Shown: positions 1 to 8,770 of the stretch, piece after piece
Layout: each line of letters begins with the position of its first letter
Numbering within the stretch: position 1 is the first letter of the stretch
DNA from: Fuerstiella sp.
GTDB lineage: Bacteria; Planctomycetota; Planctomycetia; Planctomycetales; Planctomycetaceae
Length of the DNA stretch: 45,950 bases
Reading direction: 5' to 3'
Assembly: GCA_022447185.1 (NCBI GenBank)
Contig: JAKVAY010000062.1
Coordinates: 1-45,950, forward strand
Program-made: the position numbers and the translations under genes
Notes under the pieces: generated by a model
What the model was told of the DNA's origin: nothing
The model's input: the letters and a program-made list of their open reading frames with translations, nothing else
The model's database searches: none

Positions 1-1
1 T

Positions 2-814
2 TGCCTGGCAAACGACAAGAAACTGGATCTTCGCCTCGAGAGTGCTGCCTGCAAGGAATGGAATACTGTTCAGGCGTGGAAAATTATTGATGACACGATG
101 CAGATTCGCGGTGGCCGAGGTTACGAAACGGCCACGAGCCTTCGTGATCGTGGCGAGACACCGATTCCTGTGGAACGCATGATGCGGGACTCTCGCATCA
201 ACCTGATCTTCGAGGGATCCTCAGAGATTATGCATCTGTTGATGGCACGAGAAGCCGTCGACAAACATCTGTCAGTGGCCGGGGCCATGATCGATCCAAA
301 ATCAACCACGATTGACAGGTTGAAGGCGCTGCCTGCCATCGGTGTATTTTACGCCCGCTGGTATACGACTCGATGGTTGAAGTGCATATGCACATGGCCA
401 CGGTACGGATCTTACGGACGATGGGCTGGACATCTGCGGTTCATCCACCGATCTGCTGCAAAACTGGCCAGAGAAAGTTTCCACGGAATGGCCCTGTTCC
501 GGGAGAAGCTGGAACGCCGTCAGATGTTTCTGTTTCGTCTGGTCGATGTGGTGAATGAGTTATTCGCCATGTCGGCAACAATTTCCCGGGCAGTCACACT
601 GGAAAAACGAGGGGCTTCAGAGGCAAAAGAGGCAGCTGAACTGGCCGATGCGTTCTGTCGCGGCAGCCGGCGTGTCGTGAAACGCCGGTTTAAGGAACTC
701 TGGAACAACGATGACACTACAAAGGTTGCTGTCAGTCGCGGAGTCCTGGACGGCTCATTCCGATTCATGGAATCCATGCCTGAACATCTGGCCCCGGACA
801 CACGTCAGGACTGA
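2..814 (+). CDS. acyl-CoA dehydrogenase, C-terminal part (5' end outside window)
   Basis: The reading frame is open from base 2, so the start lies upstream of the window. The visible ~270 residues carry the C-terminal acyl-CoA dehydrogenase signature: LESAACKEW, a QIRGGRGYE segment (the flavin/dimer-contact helix of the family), then RMMRDSRINLIFEGSSEI. This predicts FAD-dependent alpha,beta-dehydrogenation of an acyl-CoA in the cytoplasm. After the signature come about 180 residues of helical, basic sequence (ARWY, KLARESFHGMALFREKLERRQ, SRAVTLEKRG), longer than the tail of short-chain enzymes and more like the extended acyl-CoA dehydrogenases of the VLCAD/FadE type. The catalytic glutamate cannot be judged because the N-terminal part is missing. 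It ends at a TGA 29 bases from a convergent gene. Chain-length specificity is not readable. Confidence 0.9.
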   Translation, partial: CLANDKKLDLRLESAACKEWNTVQAWKIIDDTMQIRGGRGYETATSLRDRGETPIPVERMMRDSRINLIFEGSSEIMHLLMAREAVDKHLSVAGAMIDPKSTTIDRLKALPAIGVFYARWYTTRWLKCICTWPRYGSYGRWAGHLRFIHRSAAKLARESFHGMALFREKLERRQMFLFRLVDVVNELFAMSATISRAVTLEKRGASEAKEAAELADAFCRGSRRVVKRRFKELWNNDDTTKVAVSRGVLDGSFRFMESMPEHLAPDTRQD

Positions 815-843
815 ACCGGTCCGACGGCACTACGAAACAGGAT

Positions 844-1287
844 TTATCGAGCTGTCGGCGTATATTCAAGCAGAACGCCGTGCTGTTGAGAATCTTCATC
901 TTCCAGACGCACGATCACAGATTCGTCATCGAACACGCTCACGCAAACGCCATGCAGGGCGTCGGCAAGACGCTGCTGAATCACATCTGAATTGAGCACT
1001 TCCGGTGCAACAACGACGTACAAATCGTAAACACCGGCAACGAAGTCCAGATACAGGAGGTGTGGCACCCCGTCGAACAGTCCCACCGCCACCATTTCAT
1101 CACAAAGACGTATCGCAAGCGACTTGTCGACCACCGGAGAATAGACCACAAGCCCCCTGGCTCTGTCGATTTGTCGATCGTGAATTCGAAAATTCAGCAA
1201 CACCAGGGTGGCTGCAACGATAACCAACAGAATGCAGAAATCTCCGGCCACGCATCGCAACAGAGTCTTTATACCACACGCCATCAT
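844..1287 (-). CDS. small membrane-anchored hypothetical protein coupled to HTTM gene
   Basis: I do not recognise a family. The 147-residue product has one N-terminal membrane segment (about residues 10-32, CVAGDFCILLVIVAATLVLL) followed by a soluble alpha/beta-looking domain, so an anchored protein with its C-terminal domain on one side of the membrane is likely. The start ATG overlaps the stop of the HTTM gene (ATGA overlap) and a GGAGGA ribosome-binding site sits about 8 bases upstream inside that gene. This supports translational coupling and a shared function with the HTTM protein. Nothing in the sequence shows an enzymatic motif. Confidence 0.7.
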   Translation of the reverse strand: MMACGIKTLLRCVAGDFCILLVIVAATLVLLNFRIHDRQIDRARGLVVYSPVVDKSLAIRLCDEMVAVGLFDGVPHLLYLDFVAGVYDLYVVVAPEVLNSDVIQQRLADALHGVCVSVFDDESVIVRLEDEDSQQHGVLLEYTPTAR

Positions 1288-2663
1288 TGGGAGTCCTCCC
1301 GCAAAAGCTCACTCAGTGACAATGGCGTCGGTTGCCGGACAATCCAGTCCGAGGGTGTCCACGTACGAGACAGTTGAGACAAATCCAGTTGAGGGTCGAC
1401 AAACTGATTCGGTGGGCGTCCATTCAGCATCACCCACGCATCCACTGTAATGATCTGATCAGGTCCACCCGATTGCCGGATATCGTGTTCGATCCATCGT
1501 GCAAGCTGCAGCAGATGATCGGCATCCCGCACTTTGCGTTCCTGGTTCGACGTTATCCACTCATGCAGGGGGAGCCAGCTCCGGAGTCCCGTGACGGAGT
1601 CCGTCACTGAAAACTGTGTGTCCATTCGGCGCGTATTGAGTTTCATCCTCCATGAAAACTGATGTCCTTCGCGTGTGAATGCTGTATGACTTCCATAGAA
1701 GTGATGTCGTAATGGCATCAACGTCTGCCAGCACAGGAAACATCCCAGCAGCCCACAGCAAAGTCTCTTCAGGCCGGAGGACTTCAAAGTGGACGTTTCA
1801 ACGGTATTCCCTAACCTGGCCGTGCGCCGTCGAAGCCGTCCAGTAACTTCAGGTGGCAGGAACACCATCGACGTACTCCAGATCATCAGCCATGGAAAGA
1901 TACCAATCGTGAAGAGTCTGGCGTTCAGTAAATGAAAGCTGATCACGAATAGCAGTGCGACTAGTCGGGTGCGGCGCCAAAGAAGCAGCGGAATGACAGT
2001 GAGATCCAGCAGCATCCCGCCGAAAACAAAGATCTGCACGCACCATTCGGCCGTGAAGTACTCACCAATGACCGGAAAATCTGTTCGAACAGCCAGCCAG
2101 CTTCGCATCGGTTCCCCGTGAAGCCAGTCCGAATTCAGTTTGGCGATTCCGCCGAATACATACGGTATTGCCAGTTGATATCGCATGACCCACAGTGTCC
2201 ATCTGGGGGTCCACTCACGGCGAAGCGAAGGCTTTCTGAAGGCGTCGATCGACAACTCCCGATTCGCCGGAAGGAAGATCGACAGGAAGCTCAACAGACA
2301 AAGCAGATAGTAATGATTCAGATACCAGCACTGGTCAATGAGAAATACCCAGGTGTATCCCGCGCAAAACACAAACGCCGCAAGACGATAGTGGAAGCCA
2401 ACGAGAATACAGGACGCCGCCACAGCAAGGACGCCAAAATGGACGTACATTCCCTGACCTGGCCACGGTTTGACAAAATCCAGCCCCAACCACGTGAAAT
2501 GATACCGAGGCTCTATGTAGAACGTGTAAATCAGATCGGTGCTGAAGAATTTCCAGATCTGCCACAACAGACAGGCTCCCAGCCCGATTCGGTAGAGTGC
2601 CAGCCATAATCCATCGATGGACTGCTCTGCCACACTCATAATCTTCGAAAACCGGATTGGCAT
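1284..2663 (-). CDS. HTTM domain (vitamin K-dependent gamma-carboxylase-like) membrane protein
   Basis: A polytopic membrane protein of about 459 residues. The N-terminal half is a string of hydrophobic helices beginning ALYRIGLGACLLWQIWKFF, with the HTTM-typical LNHYYLLCLLSFLSIFLP segment, the following AIPYVFGGIAKLNSDWL stretch and RLFTIGIFPWLMI. The C-terminal ~170 residues are soluble and contain a further hydrophobic helix near GLLGCFLCWQTL. HTTM is the transmembrane fold shared with vertebrate gamma-glutamyl carboxylase; in bacteria the reaction is usually unknown, so carboxylation should not be assumed. The start is uncertain: a GTG at 2699, the ATG at 2663 used here, or an ATG at 2639 that sits closer to the first helix. 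None has a strong Shine-Dalgarno. It is the first gene of a two-gene unit and is divergent from map. Confidence 0.8.
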   Translation of the reverse strand: MPIRFSKIMSVAEQSIDGLWLALYRIGLGACLLWQIWKFFSTDLIYTFYIEPRYHFTWLGLDFVKPWPGQGMYVHFGVLAVAASCILVGFHYRLAAFVFCAGYTWVFLIDQCWYLNHYYLLCLLSFLSIFLPANRELSIDAFRKPSLRREWTPRWTLWVMRYQLAIPYVFGGIAKLNSDWLHGEPMRSWLAVRTDFPVIGEYFTAEWCVQIFVFGGMLLDLTVIPLLLWRRTRLVALLFVISFHLLNARLFTIGIFPWLMIWSTSMVFLPPEVTGRLRRRTARLGNTVETSTLKSSGLKRLCCGLLGCFLCWQTLMPLRHHFYGSHTAFTREGHQFSWRMKLNTRRMDTQFSVTDSVTGLRSWLPLHEWITSNQERKVRDADHLLQLARWIEHDIRQSGGPDQIITVDAWVMLNGRPPNQFVDPQLDLSQLSRTWTPSDWIVRQPTPLSLSELLREDSQ

Positions 2664-2898
2664 TTTGTTGAACAGCCTGAGCTCTAATCCTGGGTTCACA
2701 GAGAATGCCCGAGGGCACGGACTGTAACGGAACAGCGAAGGAATTTATGAATATCACCGTCTGGCTGCAAATCTCATAAGTCTAAACCCTGCGTCCGTTG
2801 AGTCTTCAACGCCGGCCATTTGACAAGGGTCGACGGGGCACAATAATCCAGCTGAGACAGAAGCATTCTCAGACGTCAAATAATCTCTGGAGCCCCCG

Positions 2899-3726
2899 TT
2901 GACTCGGCTCACAAAACCAATCCCTCTGTACCGGCGTGAAGAAGAACGCGAAGGGCTGCGCGCAGCAAGCCGGTTCAACGCCGGTCTAATGGACTCATTG
3001 CGACCGCATATGGTGCCGGGGATTACCACTCTTCAGCTGGATGAAATGGCCTACCTCTATACGCGTGATCATGGTCATACCCCAGCGTGCCTCGGCTATC
3101 ATGGATACCCAAATACGATTTGTACGAGTGTAAACGAGGTCGTGTGTCACGGAATTCCAAATGAGGCACCACTGAAAGAAGGTGACATCGTCAACGTCGA
3201 CCTCACCACGATCGTTGATGGCTGGTACGGTGATCAGTCGGAGATGTTCATGATTGGCCAGGTGTCCGAAACTGCTCGTCGTCTTGTGCAAACTACGTTT
3301 GAAGCATTGTTCAAGGGTATCCGTGTGTGCACACCTGGCTGCCGGGTTTCAGACATCGGGCGAGCGATTCAGACTTTTGCCCAAAAAGCAGGTTATTCGG
3401 TCGTGCGTGAATACCAGGGGCACGGAATCGGTCGCGAGTTCCATCAGGATCCGGGAATCCCGCACTTCTATGACCTTGCATCCAGCAGGAAACTGCTTGC
3501 TCCGGGCACATGCTTCACCATTGAACCCATGCTGAATACAGGGCGATGGAAAACACGTGTGGATAAGTCCGACAACTGGACCGTGCGAACGATGGATGGC
3601 TCCCTGTCAGCTCAGTTTGAACACACGATCCTGATGACTGAAGACGGACCGGAAATCCTGACCCTGACACAGCATGGTCCCCAGGAGGGCGAACTTGTTG
3701 GCATATCGTCCGTCAGTGAACACTGA
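2899..3726 (+). CDS. map: type I methionine aminopeptidase
   Basis: This 275-residue cytoplasmic metalloenzyme removes the initiator methionine from new proteins. All pita-bread-fold ligands are visible: His84 (VCHGIP), Asp101 (NVDLT), Asp112 (YGDQS), His175 (GHGIG), His182 (FHQDP), Glu209 (FTIEPM) and Glu241 (QFEHT), which correspond to the E. coli set H79, D97, D108, H171, H178, E204 and E235. Length is standard for the short type Ia form without an SH3 or zinc-finger extension. The start is a TTG, with TGGAG about 8 bases upstream; the next ATG lies 30 codons in and would delete conserved N-terminal sequence. It stands alone, divergent from the HTTM gene. Confidence 0.95.
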   Translation: MTRLTKPIPLYRREEEREGLRAASRFNAGLMDSLRPHMVPGITTLQLDEMAYLYTRDHGHTPACLGYHGYPNTICTSVNEVVCHGIPNEAPLKEGDIVNVDLTTIVDGWYGDQSEMFMIGQVSETARRLVQTTFEALFKGIRVCTPGCRVSDIGRAIQTFAQKAGYSVVREYQGHGIGREFHQDPGIPHFYDLASSRKLLAPGTCFTIEPMLNTGRWKTRVDKSDNWTVRTMDGSLSAQFEHTILMTEDGPEILTLTQHGPQEGELVGISSVSEH

Positions 3727-4031
3727 TTATTCTTATTTATGAACACATGTTTCATTGGAGTTCGGTTTTGGAAACGAGTACCGGAGTGCCGTCGCACCGG
3801 GTAACGTCACCTCGAATTTCGTTAAGGCCGTGCTGCGTGAGGGCGAAGATCGTTTTGCGGCTCCGACATCACGTCTGTTTTGCAAGTCATTCTTCACTTC
3901 CGCGAGGTCAATAACGAATGTGAAATATGCGACAGCACTCCGATTGACGTCTGCTCGTGCTGGCTCGCCGACAATTGGTGTAATTTCCGTTTCCGTTAGT
4001 TCACCTGACACCTGCCAGGCACGTACCGTTG
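3727..4031. other. intergenic region between map and aminotransferase gene
   Basis: About 300 bases with no confident gene. A GTG-started reading frame of 92 codons runs on the minus strand (3733-4011), with residues such as AYFTFVIDLAEVKNDLQ and a C-terminal FPKPNSNETCVHK. An overlapping plus-strand frame begins at 3755 and runs into the aminotransferase gene. Neither has a clear ribosome-binding site or a family I recognise. The minus-strand frame is the more protein-like of the two, but I would not call it. Confidence 0.4.
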
Positions 4032-5306
4032 ATGCATATTCCAGGACTCAGCACCGTCGCAAAACGAGCGTCCGGCCAGGCGATCAGCTATCTGATGCAG
4101 GCCGCGTTTCAACACTCGGACTGTCTCTCCCTGGCAGCCGGTTTCGTTGACGAATCGACACTACCGACACAACTCGTGCTCGACGCGACCAAACGTATTT
4201 TAACACCGAATGCAACCGGCAGATCGAAACTGCAATACGGAACAACACCCGGTGTCGAGTCTCTGCGCGATGTCTTTCGCAGTCACCTTGCGGTTCTGGA
4301 AAACAATCCGGACATTAACAATCTGCCACTCGACCGCATCGTGCTGACAACCGGTTCACAACAGTTACTGTGCCTGCTGACTCAGACATTATTCGACCCC
4401 GGTGACATCTGTCTTGTTGCAGCTCCCACGTATTTTGTCTTTCTCAGTGCTCTGGACGGTATGGGAGCAGAAATCATCCCTGTTCCGACAGATGACAATG
4501 GAATGAACCCGGACGGACTGGAATCCATTCTTCAGAATCTCACAGATCAGGGCCGACGTCACCGCATCAAGCTGGTCTATGCAGTGAGCTACTACGACAA
4601 CCCGTCTGGAATCAGTATTTCTGCCGACCGGCGTCAGCGTCTGGTGCATATTGTGCAGGAGTGGTCATCTCCGCAACAGCCACTGTTCCTGCTGGAAGAT
4701 GCCGCTTATCGTGGCTTACGTTATGAGGGTCCCGTGCTGCCAAGCCTCTGGTCGTACGATGGCGCCGGAGAAACAGTAATCCTGACGCAGACATTTTCCA
4801 AATCGTTTTCACCCGGACTGCGAGTGGGTTTCAGTGTACTGCCGAAAAACTTGGTTAAACCAGTATGTGACCTCAAAGGAAATGAAGACTTCGGATCCGC
4901 ACGATTCAATCAGCATCTACTCGCCGATGTACTGCAGTCCGGCTCCTACACGGCTCATCTGAAACAGGTTGTTGCCAGCTATGAGGTTAAGCGAAACGCG
5001 ATGCTGGCAGCAGCGACCGAATTCTTTTCTGACATTCCGCATGTCCATTGGATCCGTCCTTCCGGTGGGCTCTACGTCTGGATGACTCTTTCTCCGGAGA
5101 TCCACACGGGCTTCGACAGTCGATTATTTGAATACGCTACACAGACAGCCAAGGTAATCTATGTTCCAGGAGAGTTGTGCTATCCGACGTCGTGGAACGA
5201 CCGCCCTCGCAATCAGATGCGACTGAGTTTTGGCGTTGAGTCTCCAGCCAATATTCGAGAAGGGATGCAGCGTCTTGCCTGTGCCGTTCGACATGTGACG
5301 GAGTAG
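4032..5306 (+). CDS. PLP-dependent class I/II aminotransferase (2-aminoadipate/MocR-type fold)
   Basis: A cytoplasmic fold-type I aminotransferase of 424-425 residues. Counting from the TTG three bases upstream, the PLP lysine is Lys258 in TQTFSKSFSPGLRVG, with Arg265 of the same motif contacting phosphate. Asn191 in SYYDNPSG and Asp224 in LLEDAAY are the usual cofactor residues. The C-terminal MRLSFG supplies the carboxylate-binding arginine. The overall pattern (GTTPGVESLR, TTGSQQLL, FQNP-like DNPSG) resembles the LysN/2-aminoadipate and MocR-like aminotransferases rather than AspAT, without a GntR-type helix-turn-helix domain. Substrate is not determined. The start is the ATG at 4032 or the TTG directly before it. 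The lysyl-ligase gene follows 5 bases after the stop, so they are probably co-transcribed. Confidence 0.9.
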   Translation: MHIPGLSTVAKRASGQAISYLMQAAFQHSDCLSLAAGFVDESTLPTQLVLDATKRILTPNATGRSKLQYGTTPGVESLRDVFRSHLAVLENNPDINNLPLDRIVLTTGSQQLLCLLTQTLFDPGDICLVAAPTYFVFLSALDGMGAEIIPVPTDDNGMNPDGLESILQNLTDQGRRHRIKLVYAVSYYDNPSGISISADRRQRLVHIVQEWSSPQQPLFLLEDAAYRGLRYEGPVLPSLWSYDGAGETVILTQTFSKSFSPGLRVGFSVLPKNLVKPVCDLKGNEDFGSARFNQHLLADVLQSGSYTAHLKQVVASYEVKRNAMLAAATEFFSDIPHVHWIRPSGGLYVWMTLSPEIHTGFDSRLFEYATQTAKVIYVPGELCYPTSWNDRPRNQMRLSFGVESPANIREGMQRLACAVRHVTE

Positions 5307-5311
5307 TCGTG

Positions 5312-6301
5312 ATGTCACTCGGCGCAACCAACTGGAAACCAAGATGCTCGATCGAAATGCTGCAACTTCGCGCCCGCCTGCAGCAGTGCCTCCGCGATTT
5401 TTTCGTGGAACACGACTACATGGAAGTCGATACACCTTTGCTTTCACATGATATCGTGATCGATGTGAATCTGGATCCGTTCGAACTCCCGGTGACCGGA
5501 AACAGAATGTTTCTGCAGACGTCACCGGAAGCCTCAATGAAGCGCTTGCTGGCGGCTGGCAGTGGCAGTATCTTTCAGATCACCAGATCGTTCCGTTCAG
5601 CGGAACAGGGAGTCCTGCATAATCCTGAATTCACGATCGTTGAGTGGTACGGTCTGGATACGTCGTGGCAGGACCAGATCATGCTCACGGAACAGTTGGT
5701 TCGGACGGCAGCCAGCAACGTTTCGGAACAGTTCGCAGAACAGCTCAACCCGGATAAGTTCACAGTCACGACCTACCAACAGGCGTTTGCCACATTCCTT
5801 GACCTTGATGTATTGACTGCCTCGATCAGTCAGCTCCGGAAATGCGCCGCCCGCAATCATCTGGTTTCTTCAGTGTCGGATGATCGGGATGATCTGCTGA
5901 ATCTCCTGCTTGCTGCTGAAATCGAGCCGAAGCTGGGATTGCGCGGTCCGGAATTCCTGATCGACTATCCGAGTTCGCAGGCGGCTCTGGCGCAAACATC
6001 TTTGGATGATCCGCGTGTGGCCCGACGTTTCGAGCTCTACATTGCAGGAACCGAAATCTGCAACGGATACCAGGAGCTCACGAATCCCGAAGAACTGTTT
6101 CAACGGGATGTACGCGCACAGGCCCGCCGCAGCCAACTCAATTCCGTGCCGCTGCCCGGTGCCCCGGGACTGATGTCAGCGATGGAATCGGGTCTGCCAC
6201 GCTGTTCGGGAGTGGCTTTGGGGTTTGACCGACTCCTGATGGTACTCACCGGACGCAAATCCATCGACGAATGCCTGCCATTTCCGATAGAGCGGGCATG
6301 A
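5312..6301 (+). CDS. epmA: EF-P--(R)-beta-lysine ligase-like protein (EpmA/PoxA/GenX family)
   Basis: A truncated class II lysyl-tRNA synthetase-like enzyme (329 residues) lacking the anticodon-binding domain, the hallmark of EpmA. Known members adenylate (R)-beta-lysine and attach it to a conserved lysine of elongation factor P. Visible features are LQTSPEASMKRLLAAGSGSI (about residues 69-87), motif 2 with ITRSFRSAEQGVLHNPEF followed by TIVEWY, the late EICNGYQELTNPEE segment, and motif 3 GVALGFDRLLMVLTG near the C terminus. The start is GTG 5309 or ATG 5312, 3-6 bases after the aminotransferase stop. Neither efp nor epmB (the beta-lysine mutase) is in the window, so the actual amino acid substrate and target are inferred from family only. 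Confidence 0.9.
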   Translation: MSLGATNWKPRCSIEMLQLRARLQQCLRDFFVEHDYMEVDTPLLSHDIVIDVNLDPFELPVTGNRMFLQTSPEASMKRLLAAGSGSIFQITRSFRSAEQGVLHNPEFTIVEWYGLDTSWQDQIMLTEQLVRTAASNVSEQFAEQLNPDKFTVTTYQQAFATFLDLDVLTASISQLRKCAARNHLVSSVSDDRDDLLNLLLAAEIEPKLGLRGPEFLIDYPSSQAALAQTSLDDPRVARRFELYIAGTEICNGYQELTNPEELFQRDVRAQARRSQLNSVPLPGAPGLMSAMESGLPRCSGVALGFDRLLMVLTGRKSIDECLPFPIERA

Positions 6302-6469
6302 CGTATCGTACAGTCTTGGATTTCACTGATCCATTGCAACTGACCAGACGTTTGCTCTCTGGCGTGTCACTTCTGTGATTGTTAATCTGCGTGCAGCGTG
6401 GCCAAACTCTATTGCCTACTGACGGAAAAACGTCTCAAACGGCAGTGCCTCAGAACTGAAAGACGATTC

Positions 6470-7219
6470 ATGGCTGATGAGCACACATCCGGCAACGAAA
6501 CCAGTTCTGATCCCGGAAACATGCGTGTCGCAACCAATACGGATCCTGAACCGGTATTTCTGGTCAGTTATCCCAAAATCATCTTTCTGTATCCAACGGT
6601 GTTTGCAGCAATTTTCGGTGCGATTTACATGTGGGCGAAAGGCAACGACCCTGTCGCCGGTTATGCAACGCTGCCGGCTCGAATTTTTCTCATCGTTTTA
6701 GCCGTCAATCTTGTCGTGATCAGCTTTGACTTCCCCAGGACCACATCCCTGACCTGGTTTTTTGCCATGGTCGCAATCGGCATGGGGCTTTGGGCAATGT
6801 TTCATCTCAATTCGGATATCGCTCCCTGGATCACAAAACAACTTGCGAGAATTACACCTCGAGCTAATGCCGCCTTTTACGTGATCTTTACGTTTATCAT
6901 CATTTTCCTGTTCATGTGCGTGATGGTGAGTCGTCGTTTTGATTATTGGGAAGTCCGTGGCAACGAGTTGCTGCACCATCACGGGTTTCTCAGCGACTTG
7001 GAACGTTTTTCAGCACCCAACCTGCGAATCGATAAAGAAATCAATGACGTTTTCGAGTATCTGCTGCTGCGGTCCGGTCGATTGATCGTACATCCCAGCC
7101 AGGAACGTCGCGCCATCGTGCTTGAAAACGTGATGTTCATCAGTCAAAAAGAAGAACGGATCACCCGAATGCTGGGAGCACTACAGGTACGTGTTCGTCA
7201 CGACCACGATCACTCGTAA
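6470..7219 (+). CDS. conserved membrane protein with C-terminal PH-like (bPH2-type) domain
   Basis: About 249 residues. Four membrane helices are visible: IIFLYPTVFAAIFGAIYMWA, RIFLIVLAVNLVVISFDF, SLTWFFAMVAIGMGLWAMF and FYVIFTFIIIFLFMCVMV. They are followed by a soluble beta-rich C-terminal domain beginning DYWEVRGNELLHHHGFLSD, which reads like the bacterial PH-like domain that follows membrane segments in YdbS/bPH2 proteins. The tail is histidine/aspartate-rich (RHDHDHS). An in-frame GTG at 6398 would add 24 basic residues; the ATG at 6470, preceded by a GAAAG stretch, is preferred. Function is unknown. It is followed 29 bases later by xseB. Confidence 0.7.
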   Translation: MADEHTSGNETSSDPGNMRVATNTDPEPVFLVSYPKIIFLYPTVFAAIFGAIYMWAKGNDPVAGYATLPARIFLIVLAVNLVVISFDFPRTTSLTWFFAMVAIGMGLWAMFHLNSDIAPWITKQLARITPRANAAFYVIFTFIIIFLFMCVMVSRRFDYWEVRGNELLHHHGFLSDLERFSAPNLRIDKEINDVFEYLLLRSGRLIVHPSQERRAIVLENVMFISQKEERITRMLGALQVRVRHDHDHS

Positions 7220-7248
7220 TTGACAGACTCAAGCAGAATATTTACTCA

Positions 7249-7569
7249 ATGCCACCACGAAGAAAAAAGGCTGGAAATCCTCCGGAAGAAAATACAGCGT
7301 CACTGGAATCGGCTATGGACGAGCTGAACGGAATTGTCAATGAGCTTGAATCCGGTCAGCAACCGTTGAACGACGCGCTGGAAAGATTTGAGCGTGGCAC
7401 ACGCCTGCTGAAAGCCTGTGACCGTCAACTGGAAGACGCAGCCCGACGAATTGAAATCGTTCGGCGTATTGATGAAGACGGAGTGGAAGTCGAAACATTC
7501 GATGCAACAGCGACAACCGATCGAATACCTTCAGAATCACCCGATGCAGGTTCCGGAAACCTGTTTTAG
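7249..7569 (+). CDS. xseB: exodeoxyribonuclease VII small subunit
   Basis: A 106-residue small helical protein with the XseB signature: LESAMDELNGIVNELESG, then LNDALERFERGTRLLKAC and a final LEDAARRIEIV. XseB forms the multimeric helical arm on the XseA catalytic subunit of the ATP-independent single-strand exonuclease VII in the cytoplasm. The N terminus (PPRRKKAGN) is basic and the C terminus is a variable ~35-residue tail, giving a slightly longer product than the ~80-residue E. coli protein. The large subunit gene xseA, commonly adjacent, is not in this window. It ends only 7 bases from the stop of the convergent M50-like gene. Confidence 0.9.
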   Translation: MPPRRKKAGNPPEENTASLESAMDELNGIVNELESGQQPLNDALERFERGTRLLKACDRQLEDAARRIEIVRRIDEDGVEVETFDATATTDRIPSESPDAGSGNLF

Positions 7570-7576
7570 GCATCGC

Positions 7577-8653
7577 TCAGCGTCCGGTTTCGGTATTCCG
7601 CTCGCGTGAACCGATTTGTTTTCGATAACGATAACTCACCTTGCGGAGAAGCTGTAATTCCGCCGAGTTCAGCGACTCCTCGCCATCACGGTGAATGCGT
7701 TCGAGAATCGCATCCACCTGTTTTTCTTCTTTTTCACATTCTGCTGCTTCCTGACGTTGCCGCTCAGATTCCTTTCGAGCTGTCCGGCGGGCCATCATGC
7801 TGGATTGGGCAATCAGTTCGTCTGTATCCGCGTCTTCGCTGTTACCGGAAAATGATTCGAATTCTTCCATTTCTGCCCCCAGTCCAGAAACCTCATCATA
7901 GTCATCCTGATCGAAATCAGATCGAAGGTAGCCCGCCTGTGTGGATCGCAGGCCAATCTCATGCAGATGCGTAATGATCACGAAACTGGCCAAAGCAACG
8001 ACGGCACTCTGATCAAAAATGAAACCCGTCATCAGGCCAAGGAGGCTGATGACAAGTCCCAGCTTCAGCATGACATCGTTGACTTCAACTGATTCATACC
8101 GCTCCGACAGAAACGAACGGAGAAGCCGTCCGACATCAAAAGGGACCACCGGCAAAAGATTCACACACAGCAGCAACACATTAGCAAAACAGGTCATTTG
8201 TGTGACTGTCACGGCCAGTGAACCCGAGGCCTGTGACAGCAGCATTTCCGTCCCGGAAAATACATTAAACAGTTCTACCTCGATTTCCATGTACTGAAGC
8301 TGCACCAGGCAGACCAATGCAATCGCAAGATTGACGACCGGACCGGCCATTTGAACCTGTGTCTGGACGGCAAGGCCCGCTCCATGAGCCTGGCTTGTTA
8401 TACCTCCAAGTGGCCACAACATCACGTCGGCAACTTTGTTACCTGTCACGTGCGCGACGCAGACCTGCGCCAACTGATGCAACATAACACTCAGCAGTAG
8501 AACCGTACCAGCCAACAGTCCCAGCGGCACACTGCCCAGACGCCAGGTAACGGCGGCGATCACCACAAACATCAGCAGGTGGAGACGAACACGGACACCC
8601 CATAGCTGTCCGAGCGACAGTGAAAGACTCAAGATGCTCTGTGTGACGTACAT
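7577..8653 (-). CDS. site-2-protease-like (M50) membrane protein with degenerate active site
   Basis: A 358-residue membrane protein with the layout of short M50 intramembrane metalloproteases: an N-terminal helix pair, a helix with the zinc-motif position, a GGIT..A hairpin (residues 83-88), QMAGPVVNLAIAL (101-113), and a third-helix NLLPVVPFDVGRLLRSFL (165-182). The HExxH motif should sit at residues 59-63, but reads His-Gln-Leu-Ala-Gln, so both the catalytic glutamate and the second zinc histidine are missing. The usual xxDG is Asp173-Val-Gly. It is therefore predicted to be catalytically dead. The C-terminal cytoplasmic part is acidic, then coiled, and ends with VDAILERIHRDGEESL, resembling the small DUF6576-type domain found at the end of some rhomboid-like proteins. 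A substrate-binding or regulatory role is possible. Codon-level reading on the minus strand (cat cag ttg gcg cag) supports the substitutions. Confidence 0.8.
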   Translation of the reverse strand: MYVTQSILSLSLSLGQLWGVRVRLHLLMFVVIAAVTWRLGSVPLGLLAGTVLLLSVMLHQLAQVCVAHVTGNKVADVMLWPLGGITSQAHGAGLAVQTQVQMAGPVVNLAIALVCLVQLQYMEIEVELFNVFSGTEMLLSQASGSLAVTVTQMTCFANVLLLCVNLLPVVPFDVGRLLRSFLSERYESVEVNDVMLKLGLVISLLGLMTGFIFDQSAVVALASFVIITHLHEIGLRSTQAGYLRSDFDQDDYDEVSGLGAEMEEFESFSGNSEDADTDELIAQSSMMARRTARKESERQRQEAAECEKEEKQVDAILERIHRDGEESLNSAELQLLRKVSYRYRKQIGSRERNTETGR

Positions 8654-8770
8654 CCCTAAAATTGTAGCTGCCGGGAGAGCGCAAAAAAATGACTGATTTC
8701 GGAAAATCTACAGTGTGGTAAACCCATTCCGATGGACATTATTTTCAATCATTTCGGATCTCCCAAAAGG

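Noticed and set aside
2118..2609. 163-codon plus-strand frame
   Set aside because: It lies antisense inside the HTTM gene, whose transmembrane pattern is clear; treated as a shadow.
3733..4011. 92-codon minus-strand frame between map and the aminotransferase gene
   Set aside because: GTG start without a ribosome-binding site, no recognised family, and an overlapping plus-strand frame; not strong enough to call.
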